Origin: an uncultured Bacteroidales bacterium
Lineage (GTDB): Bacteria > Bacteroidota > Bacteroidia > Bacteroidales > Bacteroidaceae
DNA: 50,216 nt
NCBI GenBank assembly: GCA_945836755.1
Contig: CAMAMB010000012.1
Span: 1 to 50,216, forward strand
Direction of reading: 5' to 3'
Below, piece after piece: positions 1 to 7,487 of this stretch. The position numbers and the translations under genes are program-made. Under the pieces are notes generated by a model, which was not told where the DNA came from, searched no databases, and saw nothing but the letters and a program-made list of their open reading frames with translations. How positions within the stretch are numbered: the stretch's first letter is position 1; the number at the start of each line of letters is the position of its first letter.

Positions 1-88
1 ATGTACATCTAGTTTTTCCTACATGTACATCTAGTTTTTCCTACATGTACATCTAAGAATATCTACATGCACATCTTCTTGACAGATG
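1..88. repeat. 22-bp tandem repeat array, family A (left edge)
   Basis: Strict 22-bp periodicity. Units start at 1, 23, 45 and 67. The first two are identical and begin ATGTACATCTAG followed by a T-run and CCTAC. The third keeps ATGTACATCTA and then diverges, and the fourth is degenerate (ATGCACATCT). Each unit carries the 8-bp palindrome ATGTACAT. The array is cut by the window edge, so the true copy number is unknown. The same unit recurs at 50153-50216 in this orientation and at 35249-35468 in the opposite orientation. Confidence 0.95.
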
Positions 89-131
89 CCTTAGTGGCCG
101 GTTGGTTCTCCATAGTCTGTCACAAATACAC

Positions 132-139
132 TATATTTG
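132..139 (+). promoter_or_regulatory. Bacteroidetes -7 element for the first GNAT gene
   Basis: TATATTTG matches TAnnTTTG. No TTG is seen at the canonical 19-20 nt spacing; the nearest is at 102-104. An ATG at 137 overlaps this element, so it would lie upstream of or at the transcript start. This supports the downstream ATG at 227 as the real start. Confidence 0.45.
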
Positions 140-226
140 TACCACCACTTACAGCCTCCACCTGGTTTCTCTCAGCATGCACACCGCTTGTTGCATGAGC
201 AGCAGGCGGCACTTCACCTCCTACAT

Positions 227-799
227 ATGCCACATCAAGCCCCTACCCTTACCTCATCCCGTCTCGTGCTTCGCCCCTGGGAAGAGAGCGATGCTCAAGT
301 GCTGTTCACTTTAGCCGGCGACCCCATTGTGGGCGAACGAGCCGGTTGGCCTCCTCACCAATCGCTTGAGGAGAGCTTAGAAGTCATACGCAATGTCTTC
401 TCCAACCCCACCACATGGGCTATCGTATGGCGCGAAACGGGTGAGGTGGTCGGAGCCATTGGTTATGGTCCATCCTGCCAATGCAGTCTGCCTGTTCTTG
501 AAGATGAGCCTCTTGTGGGGTACTGGGTGGGGCGGCGCCACTGGAACAAAGGCATTTGCTCCGAAGCGCTTGTTACGATGATTTATCACATACGTAGCAG
601 CACCTCAATCGCCTCGCTTGCCAGTGGCCACTTTATTGACAACCCGGCATCCGGTCGCGTCATGGAAAAGTGCGGCTTTACGGCTACCGGGTACGTAGGT
701 GTAGACCCCACGCTCTACAAGGGCGAGGAGCGTCCTGTCCGCATGCTCCGCCTGTGGCTGAAGCGTAATGAAACAAAAAGTGCGTCCTATAGAAGCTAA
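227..799 (+). CDS. GNAT family N-acetyltransferase
   Basis: Predicted 190-aa acyl-CoA-dependent N-acetyltransferase. The N-terminus reads LTSSRLVLRPWEESDAQ, the usual first strand and helix of RimJ/RimL-like GNAT proteins that acetylate protein N-termini or small amines. Next come strand 4 (EVVGAIGYG), the acetyl-CoA-binding region (LVGYWVGRRHWNKGICSEAL, a G-x-W-G-x-G/A-like turn) and the late ALxNxxSxxVxxKxGF-type motif (FIDNPASGRVMEKCGF). The reading frame is open back to an ATG at 137, but that overlaps a promoter -7 element and the extra 30 residues are low-similarity, so the ATG at 227 is chosen. The gene is single on this strand and ends in a hairpin shared with the convergent helicase gene. 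Substrate unknown. Confidence 0.85.
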   Translation: MPHQAPTLTSSRLVLRPWEESDAQVLFTLAGDPIVGERAGWPPHQSLEESLEVIRNVFSNPTTWAIVWRETGEVVGAIGYGPSCQCSLPVLEDEPLVGYWVGRRHWNKGICSEALVTMIYHIRSSTSIASLASGHFIDNPASGRVMEKCGFTATGYVGVDPTLYKGEERPVRMLRLWLKRNETKSASYRS

Positions 800-820
800 C
801 TCGCCTATAGAACGCACTTT
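777..820. terminator. Bidirectional terminator between GNAT and helicase genes
   Basis: Inverted repeat with 16-bp arms (777-792 and 805-820, one mismatch), 12-nt loop, A-run on the left and T-run on the right. The left arm covers the stop codon of the GNAT gene. It lies between convergent genes and can serve both. Confidence 0.75.
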
Positions 821-839
821 AAGCAGAAGCACCTTCCCT

Positions 840-2981
840 TCATGAAGAAAGGCTCTGCAAATAAGCTGTGAGCACTGCCAATACCTGCTCACCGTATCTT
901 TCCACAAACCGTGGCCCTATGTGAGGGGTTGCCAGAAGTTCTGCCTCGTCTGTGGGAAGAGTGCGGCAGAGCGAAATGAGCGCCTTGTTGTGAGCCACCA
1001 TATAGGGAGGCAAGCCATCAGACTTTGCCTGTAGTGTACGCCAAGCCTGCAACTTATCAAAAAGCATCAGGTGGGGAATATCCTCATTCACGCTCTCCGG
1101 CTGAGAGGTAGACTTTTTACCTTTCTTGCCACCACGTGGGGCAGAAACCTTCCCGGCCTGCATCGTAAGGCGCAGACGGGTTTCTTGATACGTGTGTACA
1201 TCGAAGGGGTGCTCGGCAGCATAACGTAGCAAGGTCATGTGGTCCTGAAGGAGGCCGGTGAGGATTTGGTGCAACTGCCGGTATCGACGTTGGACGTCTT
1301 TTTGGTCAGTGACGATGGTGGTGGCGGAAGCGATGGCCGCTGCAAGGGTGGCAAGACGACCATCAAAGTAGGTGGCAGCTGCTTGCAGACGCTCGAGAAG
1401 TCGGTCATCAGAGATTGTAGGACTACCGGCGGCCCAAAGATGTATATACTGCCGACGGAAAGTGCCGGCTACAATCATGACGTGCTTATCGAAATCGGCC
1501 AGCTCTCGGCGGATGGCACCTACGAGGTGTGGTTGCAGGCTATACAACTTAGTCTCAGCAAGTCGGAGCATCTGTGCCAAAGTCACTCTCTCCTCTTCAA
1601 AGGTAAAAAGCTCTGCCATCAGATCGCCCGTATATGCCCGTTGCATAGAGGCTATATCTACTTCGGAGGGTAACTGTACACGGAGACTGCTTGCAAAGGC
1701 CCGTACTGAAGGATCGGTAATAACGGCTGAGGGGGTGAGAGGCTGGGTAAGAATGATGCCTTGCAAACTCCGGCATCTACTGAGAGCGACGTAGGTCTGG
1801 CCTGCTGCAAAAGCAGCCGAAGCATCTATGATGACGCGCTCAAAAGTGAGGCCCTGGCTCTTGTGAATGGTAATGGCCCATGCCGTACGCACCGGGAACT
1901 GGATAAATGAACCCTCCACACTCTCTTCCACCTCCTGGGTGTCCTTATTGAGCTTATAGCAGACTTTGTCCCAACGCTCCGGCTCAACCTCTATAAGTTC
2001 TTCCCCATTGCGCGGACGCACCGTGAAACCATCTGAGGAGATATCAACGACCTCTCCAAGCAACCCATTGTAAAAGCGCTTCTCGCTATTATTCTTGACA
2101 AACATCACCTGTGCCCCTTTCTTTAGGACAAGGTGCGGGTCGGTAGGATAGTACATGGCGGGGAAGGTGCCGCTTAATTGCGCCTCGTAGGTATAGGGCT
2201 GAGAGTCAGTCAAGGCATCCAGCATGGCTTGATTGATGTCGTCAGCCTGACGATTGTGGGTGACCAACCGTGGTACACCCTTAATGGCGGGATCGGCAAG
2301 CGACATGCCGGGCTGATAGCGGGTATTCAGCAGACTGAGCACATTCTCGTCGCCACGTCCTTCTCTCAAAGCATTGAGCAAGGACAGGAAACGGGAATCG
2401 GTCTGGCGATACACATTCTGTAGCTCGATGGTCACATAGCGGGTGGCTGCGAGAGCCTTGCTACTGAAGAAATATGGTGTGGCGTAATAATCACGCACCA
2501 CGTCCCATTCCTCGGGCCTCACCACCGGTGCCAGCTGACCGAGATCGCCAATCAGAAGCAGCTGTATACCACCGAAAGGCGACTGACGTTTACATATAGT
2601 ACGCAGAACCTCGTCAATGGCATCCATCACATCGGCTCTGACCATGCTCACCTCGTCTATTACGATAAGGTCAAGGCTACGAATGAGCTTCTTCTTATGT
2701 TCCGCCATGCGGAAGACATTAGAAGGTAGCCGACTACCGGGCACAAAAGGCGAGAAGGGTAGCTGAAAAAAGGAGTGAAGGGTTGCCCCGCCAGCATTGA
2801 TGGCAGCGATGCCGGTCGAGGCGAGGACAATCATGCGCTTGGAAAGCATGTCGTGAAGACTTTTCAGAAAGGTAGTCTTGCCCGTACCAGCTTTCCCGGT
2901 CAAGAAGAGGGAGGTATGAGTGTCGTTGAGTATACGAAGGGCCGTCCGGGCCTCTGGGTTGTCGGAGAACGATATAGGCAT
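840..2981 (-). CDS. Pif1/RecD-like superfamily 1B DNA helicase with C-terminal HRDC domain
   Basis: A 713-aa ATP-dependent 5'-3' DNA helicase by family. Residues about 25-36 form Walker A (LTGKAGTGKTTF). Walker B follows (LIVIDEVSMV), then motif III (GDLGQLAPV) and a UvrD_C_2-type C-terminal motor (AWAITIHKSQGLTFERV with YVALSRCRS, motifs V/VI). After a linker rich in Lys/Gly/Ser, the last 70 residues (DKLQAWRTLQAKSDGLPPYM through IGPRFVERYG) are a clear HRDC domain, a nucleic-acid-binding module found in RecQ helicases. This Pif1 core plus HRDC layout is common in Bacteroidetes. The likely role is repair or replication-fork maintenance, including structured DNA. It lies 18 nt downstream of the Spy-like gene on the same strand, so it may be the last gene of the sigma-factor operon, although no functional link is obvious. 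Confidence 0.9.
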   Translation of the reverse strand: MPISFSDNPEARTALRILNDTHTSLFLTGKAGTGKTTFLKSLHDMLSKRMIVLASTGIAAINAGGATLHSFFQLPFSPFVPGSRLPSNVFRMAEHKKKLIRSLDLIVIDEVSMVRADVMDAIDEVLRTICKRQSPFGGIQLLLIGDLGQLAPVVRPEEWDVVRDYYATPYFFSSKALAATRYVTIELQNVYRQTDSRFLSLLNALREGRGDENVLSLLNTRYQPGMSLADPAIKGVPRLVTHNRQADDINQAMLDALTDSQPYTYEAQLSGTFPAMYYPTDPHLVLKKGAQVMFVKNNSEKRFYNGLLGEVVDISSDGFTVRPRNGEELIEVEPERWDKVCYKLNKDTQEVEESVEGSFIQFPVRTAWAITIHKSQGLTFERVIIDASAAFAAGQTYVALSRCRSLQGIILTQPLTPSAVITDPSVRAFASSLRVQLPSEVDIASMQRAYTGDLMAELFTFEEERVTLAQMLRLAETKLYSLQPHLVGAIRRELADFDKHVMIVAGTFRRQYIHLWAAGSPTISDDRLLERLQAAATYFDGRLATLAAAIASATTIVTDQKDVQRRYRQLHQILTGLLQDHMTLLRYAAEHPFDVHTYQETRLRLTMQAGKVSAPRGGKKGKKSTSQPESVNEDIPHLMLFDKLQAWRTLQAKSDGLPPYMVAHNKALISLCRTLPTDEAELLATPHIGPRFVERYGEQVLAVLTAYLQSLSS

Positions 2982-2999
2982 GAGGTAAAAGAAGGCAGG

Positions 3000-3584
3000 C
3001 TATCTATTTCCCGAACTTCTGCCCTTTTGCTGAGCTGCTCTATGGTCTGAGTGGGAGGCTTTGTCGCCTGTCATTGAGCGGAACATCCTTCGTCCGAAGC
3101 GTTCGTCAGCGTCAAGGGCCTTAAGAAGTTTCTTCGCACCTACCAGCCGCCGGAGCCTGGAGAGTTGGTCGCGCTCCACCTTCTCCTTCTGCTTTTCGAA
3201 AGAAGCCACCTGGTCGAGAATGCGATTATAATCTTTCTCAGAGAGATGGGCATTGCTTGCAGCCACACGCAAGGCCTTAATCTTCTTATGGTGGAGGTTA
3301 CGCAACGTCGCCTTCATCTCAAAAAAGAGAGGGAAGAAGGCCTTGCTCTCTTGGGGAGAGAAGCCTGCCTCAGTAGTAATGAAGGTCTGAAGCTCCTTCC
3401 TGAATTTCTGAGGAGTGAAGCCATCTTTGGGACGATGAGGTCCGCCGGCACGATGCGGCGAGGCCATGGGACGAGGCCTCATGTGATTACCCTGAGGCTG
3501 TGCCGACACACTCAACGGCTGTAGTGGAAATACGGTTAGAGAGAAGGTGAGAGAGAATAAAACCAAGGAGACAAAGGTGCGCAT
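3000..3584 (-). CDS. Periplasmic Spy/CpxP-like protein (ECF operon member)
   Basis: A 194-aa protein starting MRTFVSLVLFSLTFSL, a clear signal peptide ending near SVSAQPQ. The frame extends 14 residues upstream, but the signal peptide fits the ATG at 3582-3584. The mature part begins with a His/Pro/Arg-rich linker and continues with long, highly charged helices (FITTEAGFSPQESKAFFPLF, KQKEKVERDQLSRLRRL). This is the layout of Spy/CpxP-type chaperones, where LTxxQ-like turns separate helices. It sits directly downstream of an ECF sigma factor and a membrane anti-sigma-like gene, which fits an envelope-stress sensor or holdase whose expression the sigma factor controls. Assignment rests on composition, helix pattern and context, not on a decisive motif. 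Confidence 0.6.
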   Translation of the reverse strand: MRTFVSLVLFSLTFSLTVFPLQPLSVSAQPQGNHMRPRPMASPHRAGGPHRPKDGFTPQKFRKELQTFITTEAGFSPQESKAFFPLFFEMKATLRNLHHKKIKALRVAASNAHLSEKDYNRILDQVASFEKQKEKVERDQLSRLRRLVGAKKLLKALDADERFGRRMFRSMTGDKASHSDHRAAQQKGRSSGNR

Positions 3585-3630
3585 GGGGATGGGGCATTTG
3601 ATAAGGGCTACCGGAGGGGTAAACACCCTT

Positions 3631-4059
3631 TTAGTTCGAGGTATAATAGTATTCAGCGTCCGCCAACATAAGATAGTCGTAAGCTTGGTCGGCCTCAGAA
3701 GAGTATGTGGCCTTCTGGCTTTGCTGATTGAGTGTCCAGGAAGCCGTCTGCTCCGTGAGAGAGCCGGTCTGCAACTTCATAGAGTGATTTAACCCGGAGA
3801 AGATTACGGCGAGCACCATCACACAGGCCACACCGATATAGGGCATATATCGGATGAACCATGGGCTTCGTGCATTGTAGGTAGCAGTTGACAGTCTCTG
3901 CATTCGGTCGGCCTCTGCGTGCCGACGAATGTGCTGCATGATACGCTCAGGAAGTGAAGCCATATATCCCTCCGGGGTGCGAAAGGGGTTACGAGGCCGA
4001 GAAGGGCTTTCAAGGCTGAATGGCACCTTTGACATGGGGGAGAGAAGTGACTGCTTCAT
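3631..4059 (-). CDS. Single-pass membrane anti-sigma-like protein
   Basis: A 142-aa protein with a cytoplasmic N-terminal half containing NPFRTPEGYMASLPERIM, a pattern typical of small Bacteroidetes proteins encoded beside ECF sigma factors. A transmembrane helix follows (YIGVACVMVLAVIFSGL, about residues 75-92), then a short periplasmic tail ending in an acidic/Tyr-rich stretch (AYDYLMLADAEYYYTSN). The position immediately after the sigma gene (72 nt gap) and the one-TM topology support a membrane-tethered regulator of that sigma factor. There is no zinc-binding ZAS motif (HxxxCxxC), so it is not a classical ZAS anti-sigma factor. An alternative start is the Met at residue 9. Confidence 0.6.
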   Translation of the reverse strand: MKQSLLSPMSKVPFSLESPSRPRNPFRTPEGYMASLPERIMQHIRRHAEADRMQRLSTATYNARSPWFIRYMPYIGVACVMVLAVIFSGLNHSMKLQTGSLTEQTASWTLNQQSQKATYSSEADQAYDYLMLADAEYYYTSN

Positions 4060-4131
4060 GGGGAATAGGTTTATAATGAAGTGTGAACACTATAGTGGTC
4101 TATTTATATGACGAAGCTTGGGGACGTTGGT

Positions 4132-4677
4132 TTAATCAAGTGCAGTGAAAAAGTCTTGGATTTTCTTCACAGCCAGGTGGTAGGAGGTTTTTAGTGCACC
4201 GACCGATGTACCTAAAAGGTTACTCATATCTTCATACTTCATCTCCTCAAAATATTTGAGATTGAAGACAACCCGCTGTTTATCTGGAAGTGAAGCTATC
4301 GCCTGCTGCAACTGCAGCTCCGTCTCATCGCCATCAAAGTAAGGGTCCCCCTCCAGTTGAAGTGCTACTTCGGAGGCTGCATCGTCGAGGCTGTCAGCAG
4401 GGTGCTGCTTACTGAGAAAGCTCAGACACTCGTTGATGGCAATTCGATGCAGCCACGTCGTCAGCTTGCTGTCTCCCCGAAATGTATCTAATGCCATCCA
4501 TGCCTTCATGAAGGTGTTCTGCACGATGTCGTCCGCATCGTCGTGATTGAGCACCATCTTACGGACCATATTATATATGCGTCCGCTCTCACGAAGCACA
4601 AGCAAATTGAACGTCTCCTCACGCGTTTGCGCATTGAGGAGACGTTCAACCATCATGGCTTCCTGACCTTGTTTCAT
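4132..4677 (-). CDS. ECF-type RNA polymerase sigma factor
   Basis: A 181-aa sigma-70 family extracytoplasmic-function sigma factor. Region 2 is clear: DADDIVQNTFMKAWMALDTF followed by SKLTTWLHRIAINECLSFL, which includes the -10 recognition helix. Region 4 is LPDKQRVVFNLKYFEEMKYE and the helix-turn-helix around MSNLLGTSVGALKTSYHLAV. No region 1 or 3 is present, as expected for the group. The downstream neighbours are a membrane anti-sigma-like protein and a Spy-like periplasmic protein, so an envelope-related signal is the natural inference. The gene starts 33 nt downstream of a small secreted-protein gene that has its own good promoter and may be cotranscribed with it. Confidence 0.93.
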   Translation of the reverse strand: MKQGQEAMMVERLLNAQTREETFNLLVLRESGRIYNMVRKMVLNHDDADDIVQNTFMKAWMALDTFRGDSKLTTWLHRIAINECLSFLSKQHPADSLDDAASEVALQLEGDPYFDGDETELQLQQAIASLPDKQRVVFNLKYFEEMKYEDMSNLLGTSVGALKTSYHLAVKKIQDFFTALD

Positions 4678-4710
4678 GACACGGTGTGAAGGAGGGAGTC
4701 GATACGAATC

Positions 4711-5046
4711 TTAATTCACTGAAATCTTGCGCGAGATGCCCTCAACGCTGACAATATAAACTCCCTTGCTCAACCTGAGTGTGAGCGTCTTGTCCGGAGA
4801 GTCTATACGTACTTGATGAATTACCTTGCCAGTAATGTCGTAGACCGTCAACACCTTTGCCTCGGCACCGAGCACTTTCACCACAGAACCGCGAACTATA
4901 ATCTGCGGCTTCGCTTCGTCGTCAATACCTGCGACGAGGGTAGAAGCAACGTAGCTGTCTGCTTCTAAGGGAGCTACCTCGGTGGGGGCTGCCCACATGG
5001 TTATAGGCAAGAAGGCTGATATGCAGAGAAGTATAAATGATTTCAT
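4711..5046 (-). CDS. Small secreted protein with T9SS type A-like C-terminal domain
   Basis: A 111-aa protein with a signal peptide (MKSFILLCISAFLPITMWA). The C-terminal 45 residues have the form of a type IX secretion sorting domain: VYDITGKVIHQ, then LRLSKGVYIVSVEG and a terminal RKISVN. The middle is only about 45 residues, so this is almost a bare sorting domain with a short passenger. The start at 5044-5046 is chosen because a canonical promoter lies just upstream and the longer frame would run into it. It precedes the ECF sigma gene by 33 nt. Function unknown; such short Por-secretion-tail proteins may be surface peptides or regulatory cargo. Confidence 0.65.
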   Translation of the reverse strand: MKSFILLCISAFLPITMWAAPTEVAPLEADSYVASTLVAGIDDEAKPQIIVRGSVVKVLGAEAKVLTVYDITGKVIHQVRIDSPDKTLTLRLSKGVYIVSVEGISRKISVN

Positions 5047-5069
5047 ACGCCATTGGGTTTTGAACACCA

Positions 5070-5100
5070 CAAATGTAAGGGATAAGATAGATAGCAACAA
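5070..5100 (-). promoter_or_regulatory. Canonical Bacteroidetes promoter for the small secreted protein/sigma cluster
   Basis: On the minus strand a TTTG box (complement of 5097-5100) is separated by exactly 19 nt from TACATTTG (complement of 5070-5077), matching TTTG-N19-TAnnTTTG. Transcription would start about 20 nt upstream of the ATG at 5046. Confidence 0.75.
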
Positions 5101-5183
5101 ATATTTTGCGGTTTTTTCTTTGTTTCAATAGATAAATAGTGGTTTTTTAGGACTTTGACACGAGCAGACGCCTATAAAATAGT

Positions 5184-5191
5184 TATTTTTG
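5184..5191 (+). promoter_or_regulatory. -7 element upstream of the possible leader RNA and dapA
   Basis: TATTTTTG fits TAnnTTTG. The nearest upstream TTTG is at 5154-5157, too far for the usual 19-20 nt spacing, so only the -7 box is convincing. Transcription would begin near 5198, giving a 5' leader of about 165 nt before dapA. Confidence 0.45.
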
Positions 5192-5197
5192 CGGCAT

Positions 5198-5325
5198 ACA
5201 AGGTGCGCCGACGTGGAGCACTGGTTGTTTGTACCTCCCAGGGGCAGCTTCCTACCCGGCCCTATTATCCTTGTAGCTTGGCGCGAAAGCTCGAATGCTT
5301 GTCGTAAGCCAGGCCCCACTCTGAC
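5198..5325 (+). ncRNA. Candidate structured RNA (6S-like shape or dapA leader)
   Basis: No plausible gene occupies this stretch, but it can fold as one long irregular hairpin. Bases 5213-5226 (GTGGAGCACTGGTT) pair with 5307-5319 (AGCCAGGCCCCAC) through about 11 pairs with small bulges, and an internal AGCTT/AAGCT hairpin lies at 5274-5291. It directly follows a -7 promoter element and has no long ORF. A long closing stem with a large internal bubble resembles 6S RNA, but I see no decisive conserved bases. It could equally be a 5' leader of dapA. No riboswitch class was recognised. Confidence 0.35.
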
Positions 5326-5365
5326 ACAAAACTAAAACAGCACTCCATCACACCACACACTAGTT

Positions 5366-6262
5366 ATGAAACGCACAAACCCTTTCCGCGGCACAGGCAC
5401 GGCCCTTGTCACTCCCTTCACACACGATGGACACATCGACATTCAGAGTCTGAAGCAGCTTGTTCATTCCCAGATTGAAGGAGGTATTGACTTCCTGTGC
5501 GTGCTGGGTACCACTGCCGAGACGCCCTGTCTCACGGCCTCCGAGAAGAGACTTGTCATGGACACGGTGCTGGAAGCGAATGCAGGTAGGCTACCTCTGC
5601 TTTTAGGGGCAGGTACTAATTGCACCGCCGGCGTCATCGAGTTTCTTCGCACTGAGCGTTTGGAAGGTTTCGATGGTGTGCTCATCGTGGCTCCCTACTA
5701 TAACAAGCCCACCCAGGAGGGTCTGTATCAGCATTTCCGTGCTGTGAGCGAAGCCTCTCCCCTACCCGTGGTCCTCTACAACGTGCCGGGGCGCACCGGT
5801 ATCAACATTGAGTCATCCACCACGTTGCGCATAGCTCGCGACTGCCCTATGGTGGTCGCCATCAAAGAGGCCTCAGGGCGCATTTCCCAGATTGAAGAAA
5901 TCATTCGAGAGGCTCCCGAGGGTTTTGAAGTCCTCAGTGGCGACGATGCCATCACCTTCGAGCTCATGACAATAGGTGCATCCGGCGTTATATCCGTCAT
6001 CACCAACGCCTACCCCGAGGCTTTCAGTACCATGATACAGGCAGCCTCTCGGGGACACTGGTCTGAGGCTCTGATCATACACCGAAGCCTTGCCCCCTGC
6101 TACAAGTTGCTCTCGGTCGACGGCAACCCCGCAGGCATCAAGGATTTACTGAGCGTACTCGGCATGGCGGCCAATCAGCTACGCCTGCCTTTAGTGCCGG
6201 CCTCTGCACAGACACACGCTGCCCTTGAGGCTTTTGTCAAGGCCTATGCTGAACGGCCGTGA
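5366..6262 (+). CDS. dapA: 4-hydroxy-tetrahydrodipicolinate synthase
   Basis: A 298-aa cytosolic TIM-barrel enzyme that condenses pyruvate and aspartate semialdehyde, the first committed step to diaminopimelate and lysine. The signature GTTAETPCLT is at residues 48-57, and the active-site tyrosine Y138 lies in VVLYNVPGRTG. The Schiff-base lysine is K167 (VVAIKEASG). Length and start (MKRTNPFRGTGTALVTPF) are normal for the family. It is followed 68 nt later by a ROK kinase on the same strand. Diaminopimelate feeds the same peptidoglycan pathway served by the PBP1A gene further along. Confidence 0.95.
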   Translation: MKRTNPFRGTGTALVTPFTHDGHIDIQSLKQLVHSQIEGGIDFLCVLGTTAETPCLTASEKRLVMDTVLEANAGRLPLLLGAGTNCTAGVIEFLRTERLEGFDGVLIVAPYYNKPTQEGLYQHFRAVSEASPLPVVLYNVPGRTGINIESSTTLRIARDCPMVVAIKEASGRISQIEEIIREAPEGFEVLSGDDAITFELMTIGASGVISVITNAYPEAFSTMIQAASRGHWSEALIIHRSLAPCYKLLSVDGNPAGIKDLLSVLGMAANQLRLPLVPASAQTHAALEAFVKAYAERP

Positions 6263-6330
6263 CGAGAAGGGGTTCACAACCATCCTCACCGCATACTCAT
6301 CACACTACTAACCTTATACATCTCACATCT

Positions 6331-7308
6331 ATGGAAATAGAAATAGAAAAGTCCTTGGTCATCGGTCTTGACTTAGGCGGCACCAACTCTGTGTTCGGTA
6401 TCGTTGACCAGCGAGGCAACATCAAGTCACAGACAGTTATCAGTTCTACTGCCTATCCTGATTTTGACGACTACGTGAAGGCATCTGTCGATGCTCTCCA
6501 GCCTGCCCTCGACGCTGTGGGTGGCATCCAGAATGTACGTGCCATGGGCATCGGCGCACCCAACTCCAATTACTACAACGGCTGTATAGAGAACGCAGCC
6601 AACCTCGTATGGAGCGGAGTCGTGCCCATCGCCGAGAAGTTCTCTGAAGCCCTTGGCATTCCCTGTCGCGTCACCAACGACGCCAACGCTGCAGCCATGG
6701 GTGAAATGACCTACGGCGTAGCACGTGGCATGAAGAACTTCATCATGATCACCTTGGGCACAGGCGTGGGCTCCGGCATAGTCTGTGACGGCAAGATAGT
6801 ATATGGCAGCGACGGATATGCCGGCGAGTTGGGCCATGTCATCATGGATCGTTCCGAGAATGCCCGCGATTGTGGATGCGGACGCAAGGGCTGCTTAGAG
6901 ACCTACACCTCGGCCACCGGCGTTGCACGTACAGCCCGTGAGTTCCTGCAGAGAAGTACCGAGGAAAGCCTTCTCCGCAATCTCGACCCCGAGAAGATTA
7001 CTTCCTTCGATGTTTTCCAGGCTGTGGAGAAGGGTGACAAGATTGCCGCTGAGATATTTGAGTTCACCGGCACTATGCTCGGCAGGGCTTGCGCTGACTT
7101 CACCACTTTCAACTCCCCCGAGGCGTTTGTCTTCTTCGGTGGTCTGACAAAGGCCGGCGAGTATCTGATGGCCCCTATACGCAAGGCTTTCGACGAGAAC
7201 GTGCTGCGCAATTATCGAGGCAAGGTCAAGCTCCTTACTTCCTCGCTTAATGGCTCTGAGGCAGCCATCCTCGGTGCCAGCGCTTTAGGTTGGGAAGAAG
7301 GTTTCTAA
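6331..7308 (+). CDS. ROK family sugar kinase (probable glucokinase)
   Basis: A 325-aa cytosolic sugar kinase. The phosphate-binding motif LDLGGTNSVFGIVD is near the N-terminus, the catalytic region is NDANAAAMGE, and the ROK signature GTGVGSGIVCDGKIVYG is followed by GELGHVIMD and the zinc-binding cluster CGCGRKGCLE. The combination of the CxCGxxGCxE zinc motif and ExGH is diagnostic of ROK glucokinases and N-acetylhexosamine kinases. The frame is open upstream to 6259, overlapping dapA, but that extension is low complexity, and MEIEIEKSLVIGLDLGG is the natural start. Glucokinase is the most common activity, but a manno- or aminosugar substrate cannot be excluded. Confidence 0.9.
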   Translation: MEIEIEKSLVIGLDLGGTNSVFGIVDQRGNIKSQTVISSTAYPDFDDYVKASVDALQPALDAVGGIQNVRAMGIGAPNSNYYNGCIENAANLVWSGVVPIAEKFSEALGIPCRVTNDANAAAMGEMTYGVARGMKNFIMITLGTGVGSGIVCDGKIVYGSDGYAGELGHVIMDRSENARDCGCGRKGCLETYTSATGVARTAREFLQRSTEESLLRNLDPEKITSFDVFQAVEKGDKIAAEIFEFTGTMLGRACADFTTFNSPEAFVFFGGLTKAGEYLMAPIRKAFDENVLRNYRGKVKLLTSSLNGSEAAILGASALGWEEGF

Positions 7309-7347
7309 GCTGCCCATCACGAAGCCGCTGCTTCGACCGCTCACACC

Positions 7348-7417
7348 AAGCAGGCTCTTCCACCCTCTGTCGCTCCCGCATGCGTCGAGCGCCCATATCG
7401 GATGAAAGAGCCTGCTT
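7348..7417 (+). terminator. Long-loop terminator after ROK kinase
   Basis: Perfect 12-bp inverted repeat (7348-7359 with 7406-7417, AAGCAGGCTCTT) 40 nt after the kinase stop. The right arm ends in CTTTGACT. The 46-nt loop is unusually long but contains further GC-rich complementarity. Confidence 0.5.
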
Positions 7418-7437
7418 TGACTCTGTATGAAATAGTT

Positions 7438-7482
7438 GAAGGCTGTGGTCTGCTGCATTCCATGCGGTGGGCCACAGTCTTC
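7438..7482 (-). terminator. Terminator after yggS
   Basis: Inverted repeat GAAGGCTGTGG / CCACAGTCTTC (7438-7448 with 7472-7482, one mismatch) immediately beyond the minus-strand yggS stop codon. The run downstream on that strand is only weakly T-rich. Confidence 0.5.
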
Positions 7483-7487
7483 TCTCG

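Noticed and set aside
1-88. CRISPR array interpretation of the 22-bp repeats
   Set aside because: The units are contiguous with no spacers of variable sequence, and no cas genes are present.
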